Source: Rhodococcoides corynebacterioides (lineage in GTDB: Bacteria; Actinomycetota; Actinomycetes; Mycobacteriales; Mycobacteriaceae). From it: 64,000 bases of DNA. Below the pieces are notes generated by a model, which made no database searches, was not told where the DNA came from, and worked only from the letters and a program-made list of their open reading frames with translations. Numbering within the stretch: position 1 is the stretch's first letter; every line of letters starts with the position of its first letter. The translations under genes and the position numbers were made by a program. Below, piece by piece: positions 60,079 through 64,000 of the stretch. The stretch is taken from the NCBI RefSeq assembly GCF_019834675.1, contig NZ_JABUBU010000011.1, positions 33,908 to 97,907 on the forward strand, read 5' to 3'.

Positions 60079-61770
60079 ATGACCGAACGGGCAACATCGG
60101 ACGCGGGGACCCCGATTCTCGGTGTCTCCGGCCTGACCATCGATTTCGAGGTCGACAAGACCTGGCGTACGGCCGTGCGCGACGTGTCCTTCGAGGTGGC
60201 GCGCGGCGAGATCCTCGCCATCGTGGGCGAATCCGGCTCGGGCAAGTCCACGACGGCCATGGCGATTCCGGGGCTGCTGGCCGAGAACAGTCGCGTCGCC
60301 GGCAGCATCACGCTGAACGGGCGCGAACTGACGGGCCTGAAGGAACGCGAGCTGAACGGCGTGCGCGGCAAGGACATCGCCGTGATCTTCCAGGAGCCGA
60401 TGACGGCGCTGAACCCGGTGTACACCATCGGCTGGCAGATCACCGAGGCCATCCGCGCGCACAGCGACGTCACCAAGGCGCAGGCCAAGGACCGCGTCAT
60501 CGAGTTGCTGCGTCTGGTCGAGATGCCGGAGCCGGAGAAGCGCGTCGGCTACTACCCGCACCAGCTGTCCGGCGGTCAGCGTCAGCGCGCCATGATCGCC
60601 CAGGCGCTCGCGTCCGAGCCCGCCGTGCTCATCGCCGACGAGCCGACCACCGCGCTCGACGTGACCGTGCAGGCCGAGATCCTCGAGCTGATGCGGGACC
60701 TGCGCGGCCGGGTCGACGCCGCGATCGTGCTCATCACCCACGACATGGGCGTGGTCGCCGACATGGCGGACCGCATCCTGGTGATGCGCAACGGCGACAT
60801 CGTCGAGCAGGGCACCGCGGACCACATCTTCCACCGCCCGGACCACGACTACACGCGCGAACTGCTCGCCTCCGTGCCCCACCTGGGATCGCGGGCGGGT
60901 CAGCAGGGCACCGACGACACTCCGGACGTCACCTACGCCCTCGAGCTCCGCGACGCCGTCATCGAGTACCCCGGCGCGCGTCGCTCCGGCGGGTTCCGCG
61001 CGGTCGACGGGGTGAGTCTGACCATCGAGCCGGGCGAGGTCGTCGGGCTGGTGGGCGAGTCCGGCTCCGGCAAGTCGACCATCGGCAAGGCCGCCGTCGG
61101 CCTGCTGAAGCTGCACTCCGGGTCGTTGTCCGTGGCCGGCACCGGCATCACGTCGGCGTCCACCCGCGCGCTGCGCCCGGTGCGCAGCAAGGTGGGCATC
61201 GTCTTCCAGGATCCGGGGTCGTCACTGAACCCGCGCTGGCCAATCGGCCAGTCGATCGCGGAGCCGATGCTCCTGCACACCGAGATGGACCGCACGCAGC
61301 GCAACAAGAAGGTCGAGGAGCTCCTCGATCAGGTGCACCTGTCCCGCGACATGCGCAACCGCTACCCGCACCAGCTGTCGGGTGGTCAGCGGCAGCGCGT
61401 GGGCATCGCGCGGGCACTCGCCCTCGAACCGACGCTCCTGGTGGCCGACGAGCCGACATCGGCCCTCGACGTGTCCGTGCAGGCCAAGGTGCTCGAGCTG
61501 TTCCAGGAACTCCAGCGCGAGTACGGCTTCGCGTGCCTGTTCATCTCGCACGACCTGGCCGTCGTCGAGGTCCTCGCGCGTCGCATCGCGGTGATGAGCA
61601 AGGGCAAGCTGGTCGAGTTCGACCGCACCGACCGCATCCTGCGCTCGCCCACCGACCCGTACACCAAGCGCCTGCTCGCCGCGGTGCCCGTGCCGGATCC
61701 GGAACAGCAGGCGGTACGACGCCGGGAGCGGGCGGAACTGCTCGCCGCCGAGCGGGCGAGTGGTCGGTAG
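60079..61770 (+). CDS. dppD: Peptide ABC transporter fused ATPases DppD
   Basis: Double ATPase (563 aa) that replaces separate DppD and DppF, position of Rv3663c. Two Walker A motifs (each GESGSGKST), two signatures (LSGGQRQRAMIAQALA and LSGGQRQRVGIARALA) and two Walker B (IADEPTTALD, VADEPTSALD) show that both halves are intact. Between them is the usual HIFHRPDHDYTRELLASVPH peptide-family segment. It ends the dpp operon. Confidence 0.96.
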   Translation: MTERATSDAGTPILGVSGLTIDFEVDKTWRTAVRDVSFEVARGEILAIVGESGSGKSTTAMAIPGLLAENSRVAGSITLNGRELTGLKERELNGVRGKDIAVIFQEPMTALNPVYTIGWQITEAIRAHSDVTKAQAKDRVIELLRLVEMPEPEKRVGYYPHQLSGGQRQRAMIAQALASEPAVLIADEPTTALDVTVQAEILELMRDLRGRVDAAIVLITHDMGVVADMADRILVMRNGDIVEQGTADHIFHRPDHDYTRELLASVPHLGSRAGQQGTDDTPDVTYALELRDAVIEYPGARRSGGFRAVDGVSLTIEPGEVVGLVGESGSGKSTIGKAAVGLLKLHSGSLSVAGTGITSASTRALRPVRSKVGIVFQDPGSSLNPRWPIGQSIAEPMLLHTEMDRTQRNKKVEELLDQVHLSRDMRNRYPHQLSGGQRQRVGIARALALEPTLLVADEPTSALDVSVQAKVLELFQELQREYGFACLFISHDLAVVEVLARRIAVMSKGKLVEFDRTDRILRSPTDPYTKRLLAAVPVPDPEQQAVRRRERAELLAAERASGR

Positions 61771-61779
61771 ATTCGCCCT

Positions 61780-62529
61780 GTGACCGATCCGCTGGCTCCG
61801 CTCCTCGACCTGCCGGGCGTCCGTGACGCCGCCGACCGTGCCCGCGACGCGCTGGCCGAGGTGCACCGGCACAAGACCAACCGACGGGGGTGGCCGGCCA
61901 CGGCCGCCGAGGCGGCGGTGCGGGCGGCCCGGGCCTCGGCGGTGATCGAGGGGTCCTCCACCGCCGTCGCCGACGACGGGACCGCCCCGCCCCTGCTCGC
62001 CGGTGCGCTGCGGGTGGCGCAGGCGCTCGACGGCGACGCGCTCACCGGCACCGTCGGGACGTGGCGCCGCGCCCCGCTCCAGGCGTTGGCCCGCCTGCAT
62101 CTGCTGGCCGCGGCGGACCTGGTCGACGACCAGGACCAGCTCGGCCGGCCGCGAGCGGGGGACGACGTCGCCCAGCGGCTGTCCTTCCTCGCCGATCTCG
62201 TCACCGGCGGGACCCGGGCGCCCGCGCCCGTCGTCGCCGCGATCGTGCACGGAGAGCTGGTGGCGTTGCAGCCGTTCGGCACGGCGGACGGCATCGTCGC
62301 GCGCGCGGCGTCGCGGCTGGTGGCCGTCGCGTCGGGACTCGATCCGCACAACCTGGGCGTGCCGGAGGAGAGCTGGGCCAAGCGCCTCGCCGCCTACCGC
62401 ACCGGAGTCGAGGGCTTTGCCGCCGGCACCGAGCGCGGCGTCGGAAGCTGGGTTCTGTTGTGCTGCGGGTCCTTCGAGGCCGGTGCCGCCGAGGCCACGA
62501 CGATTGCGAAGAACGCGCAGCCGGCCTGA
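61780..62529 (+). CDS. Degenerate Fic-like protein (Rv3662c-type)
   Basis: Protein of 249 aa, position of Rv3662c. It has the outline of a Fic protein: an N-terminal helix with ARASAVIEGSST, fitting the (S/T)xxxE(G/N) inhibitory motif, and a later HGELVALQPFGTADGIVARAASR that aligns with the Fic active-site pattern HPFx(D/E)GNGRxxR. The catalytic His is Gln and the GNGR loop is altered (TADGIVA), so AMP transfer is unlikely. GTG 61780 starts 9 nt after dppD, so it is probably co-transcribed. I regard it as a pseudo-Fic binding protein; the alignment is by eye. Confidence 0.72.
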   Translation: MTDPLAPLLDLPGVRDAADRARDALAEVHRHKTNRRGWPATAAEAAVRAARASAVIEGSSTAVADDGTAPPLLAGALRVAQALDGDALTGTVGTWRRAPLQALARLHLLAAADLVDDQDQLGRPRAGDDVAQRLSFLADLVTGGTRAPAPVVAAIVHGELVALQPFGTADGIVARAASRLVAVASGLDPHNLGVPEESWAKRLAAYRTGVEGFAAGTERGVGSWVLLCCGSFEAGAAEATTIAKNAQPA

Positions 62530-62551
62530 GGCGACTCGACGGGGCCCGCCA

Positions 62552-62757
62552 CATGACAACGGGCGACGGTGCCGGGATCTCACTCCGGCGTCGTCGCCCG
62601 TCGGCACGGAATCCGCGGTTACCAGGCGTGCAGGGTGGGTTGCGGTGGAGAAATCTCCACGTGGCCTCGGCGAGAATGCGTGGCGACCTTCGTTCGTGTC
62701 CGCAACCAGTGCAGAGTTCTCACGTTGTCCGCCCGAATTCCGCAGGCCCACAACACT
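62552..62757 (-). ncRNA. Ms1-type (MTS2823-like) small RNA
   Basis: Probable homologue of mycobacterial Ms1, the abundant RNA that binds core RNA polymerase in stationary phase. In M. tuberculosis it lies between Rv3661 and Rv3662c on the Rv3661 strand; here the same two genes flank a 451-bp space with no gene. A good TATGAT box starts a transcript at about 62757. The RNA can form a rod: GGTTGCGG pairs with CCGCAACC across its middle, and it ends in a perfect 10-bp hairpin (62559-62568 with 62592-62601). Predicted length is about 205 nt, shorter than in mycobacteria; ends are approximate. Confidence 0.7.
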
Positions 62758-62763
62758 TGTGCC

Positions 62764-62769
62764 ATCATA
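62764..62769 (-). promoter_or_regulatory. -10 box of the Ms1-type RNA
   Basis: TATGAT on the minus strand, close to the TATAAT ideal, as expected for a very strong stationary-phase RNA promoter. Confidence 0.6.
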
Positions 62770-62980
62770 GCGGCGCGCTACGCGTGGGTACCGTCGGTCC
62801 GTGCCGGGAAAGCCCGGCTGGGAGAGCGTTCCTTCTCTTCCGGCTCGCTCTTGGCCTTCCGTCTTTCCGTGCGTCCATTCTTACTCTGTGATCGGCGCCA
62901 CAGCAAGGGTTTCCGACGGCCCGATCGATTCAGCGACTCGTACGGACTGTCGCGGTCAGCGACGGCGCCTTTCGGTCGCG

Positions 62981-63784
62981 TCAGCGACGGCGACGCAGTA
63001 CGCCGTACGAGACCGCGCCGGCGGCCACCGCCGCGAGCGAGGCGGCAACGCCCGCGACCGCGCCCGACGACGGGGCCGTGAACCGACTGCGCAACGAGAC
63101 CGGGTTGGAGAACGTCAGGATGGGCCACCCGTTGCTCGCCGCCTCCTTGCGCAGACCGCGATCGGGATTGACCGCCGTCGGATGACCGACGGCCTCGAGC
63201 ATCGGCAGGTCGGTCACCGAGTCGGTGTAGGCGTACGAGCGGGACAGGTCGTACCCGTGCTCGGCGGCCAGCTTCTCCATGGCCTCGACCTTGCCCGGCC
63301 CGTAGCAGTAGAAGGAGATCTCGCCCGAGTACTTGCCGTCCTCGATCCGCATCTGCGTTCCGACGTGATGGTCGGCCCCGAGATCCTCGGCGATCGGGGT
63401 GACGACTTCCTCGCCCGACGCCGAGACGATGACGACGTCGTGGCCGCGCAGCTTGTGGTCCGCGATCAGATCCGCAGCCTCCGCGAACACCAGCGGATCG
63501 ACGATGTCGTGCAGGGTTTCGGCGACGATGGTGCGCACCGTGTCGACGTCCCACCCCGTGCACATGCTCGCGATGTGGATGCGCATCCGCTCCATCTGAT
63601 CGTGGTCCGCGCCGGACACCAGGAACAGGAACTGGGCGTAGCTGCTCTTGAGCACGCTGCGCCGATTGATCAGTCCACCGTCGAAGAAGGGCTTGCTGAA
63701 CGCCAGGGTGGAGGACTTGGCGATGATCGTCTTGTCCAGATCGAAGAACGCGGCGATGCGTCCGGGTGCCTCGGGGCTGCTCAC
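62981..63784 (-). CDS. SerB-like HAD-IB phosphatase with C-terminal membrane helix
   Basis: HAD phosphatase of 267 aa, position of Rv3661 and similar to the SerB2/HAD-IB group. FFDLDKTIIAKSST (motif I), VSASGEEVV (motif II), YCYGPGKVEAM and YAYTDSVTDLPMLEAVG (motif IV) are complete. A C-terminal helix (AVAGVAASLAAVAAGAVSYGVL, split here only by eye) and RRRR tail suggest membrane attachment. GTG 63784 is 6 nt from TACCCT, a leaderless layout; longer frames give shadow sequence. The substrate may be a phospholipid or sugar phosphate rather than phosphoserine. Confidence 0.85.
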   Translation of the reverse strand: MSSPEAPGRIAAFFDLDKTIIAKSSTLAFSKPFFDGGLINRRSVLKSSYAQFLFLVSGADHDQMERMRIHIASMCTGWDVDTVRTIVAETLHDIVDPLVFAEAADLIADHKLRGHDVVIVSASGEEVVTPIAEDLGADHHVGTQMRIEDGKYSGEISFYCYGPGKVEAMEKLAAEHGYDLSRSYAYTDSVTDLPMLEAVGHPTAVNPDRGLRKEAASNGWPILTFSNPVSLRSRFTAPSSGAVAGVAASLAAVAAGAVSYGVLRRRR

Positions 63785-63911
63785 CCGGCCAGGGTAACGG
63801 GCGGGTGGGGGCGCCCGCGGCGAAGGCCGCCCGGTGGAACAGCGGCGAAAGTCGGTCGGACCTGCTGCGACGACGCGCCGCGGGGCAATGTTGATCGAGC
63901 GCAGTCGGGTG

Positions 63912-63973
63912 TAGACTTCGTTGTGCCTGGTCATGAATCGGGCGCGTTCAGCCCGACCCCCCGGGGCTGAACG
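63912..63973 (+). promoter_or_regulatory. Promoter, possible 15-aa leader frame and hairpin at the window edge
   Basis: TAGACT (63912-63917) is followed 5 nt later by GTG 63923, which opens VPGHESGAFSPTPRG and stops at 63970. The frame overlaps a perfect 10-bp hairpin, CGTTCAGCCC/GGGCTGAACG (63945-63954 with 63964-63973). The gene that should follow beyond the window, by synteny the ssd-type gene (Rv3660c), may be controlled through this leader. Low certainty. Confidence 0.4.
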
Positions 63974-64000
63974 TCGACGACCCCCGCCAGGGGGGGGGAG

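Noticed and set aside
62530..62760. Cyclic di-AMP or other riboswitch in the 62.6-kb gap
   Set aside because: No known riboswitch core was seen, and no gene lies downstream in either direction at a suitable distance; the Ms1 explanation fits better.
62887..62902. Crp-like TGTGA-TCGGCG-CCACA near the Ms1-type RNA
   Set aside because: One mismatch in the second half-site and about 120 bp upstream of the RNA start; too weak to list as a site.

Overview
The window is about 64 kb of high-GC actinobacterial DNA, most likely from a Rhodococcus-type member of the Mycobacteriales. Three things point there: mycolata marker genes (pimC-, whiB4-, marP- and ponA2-like genes, a Crp/GlxR regulator); many start codons that sit 6-8 nt behind a TANNNT box, as in leaderless mycobacterial transcripts; and gene order. 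In order, gatD, murT, leuA, ask and asd, and then the block from a metallophosphoesterase through ponA2, whiB4, two ArsA-like ATPases, RidA, an MBL-fold enzyme, crp, nth, a thioredoxin-like protein, a Nudix enzyme, marP, ephE, acs, dppABCD, a Rv3662c-like protein, an Ms1-type RNA locus and a SerB-like phosphatase follow, in reverse, the M. tuberculosis order Rv3713 to Rv3661. No gene looks phage-borne, and I see no insertion sequence and no CRISPR array.

Layout. 1-5.3 kb: tricarboxylate module (CitA/DcuS-like sensor kinase, divergent TctC-like receptor, CitMHS transporter, UspA, AbrB-type membrane protein). 5.4-7.5 kb: murT-gatD, which amidates lipid II. 7.5-9.8 kb: EamA exporter, LysR regulator, STAS protein. 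9.9-15.6 kb: leuA with a leucine leader peptide, a frameshifted FUSC gene, then ask-asd. 15.6-18 kb: unknown protein, PspC protein, PimC-like mannosyltransferase. 18-21.9 kb: TetR-BVMO-GMC oxidoreductase operon with overlapping stops and starts. 22-23.5 kb: catalase. 23.8-27.2 kb: a four-gene operon with an ER-type (SipW-like) signal peptidase, two small alternate-signal exported proteins and a large Thr-rich exported protein, followed by a repeat cluster. 27.5-31.8 kb: HAD phosphatase, GH15 glucosidase/trehalase, SDR, F420-dependent oxidoreductase. 31.9-33.7 kb: TPM-domain lipoprotein and tRNA-Pro(CGG). 33.7-64 kb: the conserved Rv3683-to-Rv3661 block, with a few insertions (secreted Gly/Ala-rich protein, Gfo/Idh oxidoreductase, diguanylate cyclase, ThiF-like protein, MHS transporter).

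How the parts connect. The window encodes Crp/GlxR and carries three 16-bp Crp-like sites (GTGA-N6-TCAC core): in front of the citrate receptor, over the acs -10 box, and between katA and the signal-peptidase operon. Citrate uptake, acetate activation and possibly the surface-protein operon could therefore share cAMP control. Cell-envelope functions dominate the rest: lipid II amidation, PonA2, MarP, the PIM mannosyltransferase and alternate-signal exported proteins.

The strongest points for follow-up are the SipW-like secretion operon, the unannotated Ms1-type RNA at about 62.55-62.76 kb, the leaderless leuL attenuator, a Fic-like protein that has lost its catalytic histidine but kept an inhibitory-helix-like motif, and a pair of divergent leaderless promoters whose -10 boxes overlap. 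All matches to named families rest on sequence I recognise by eye; no database search was run.
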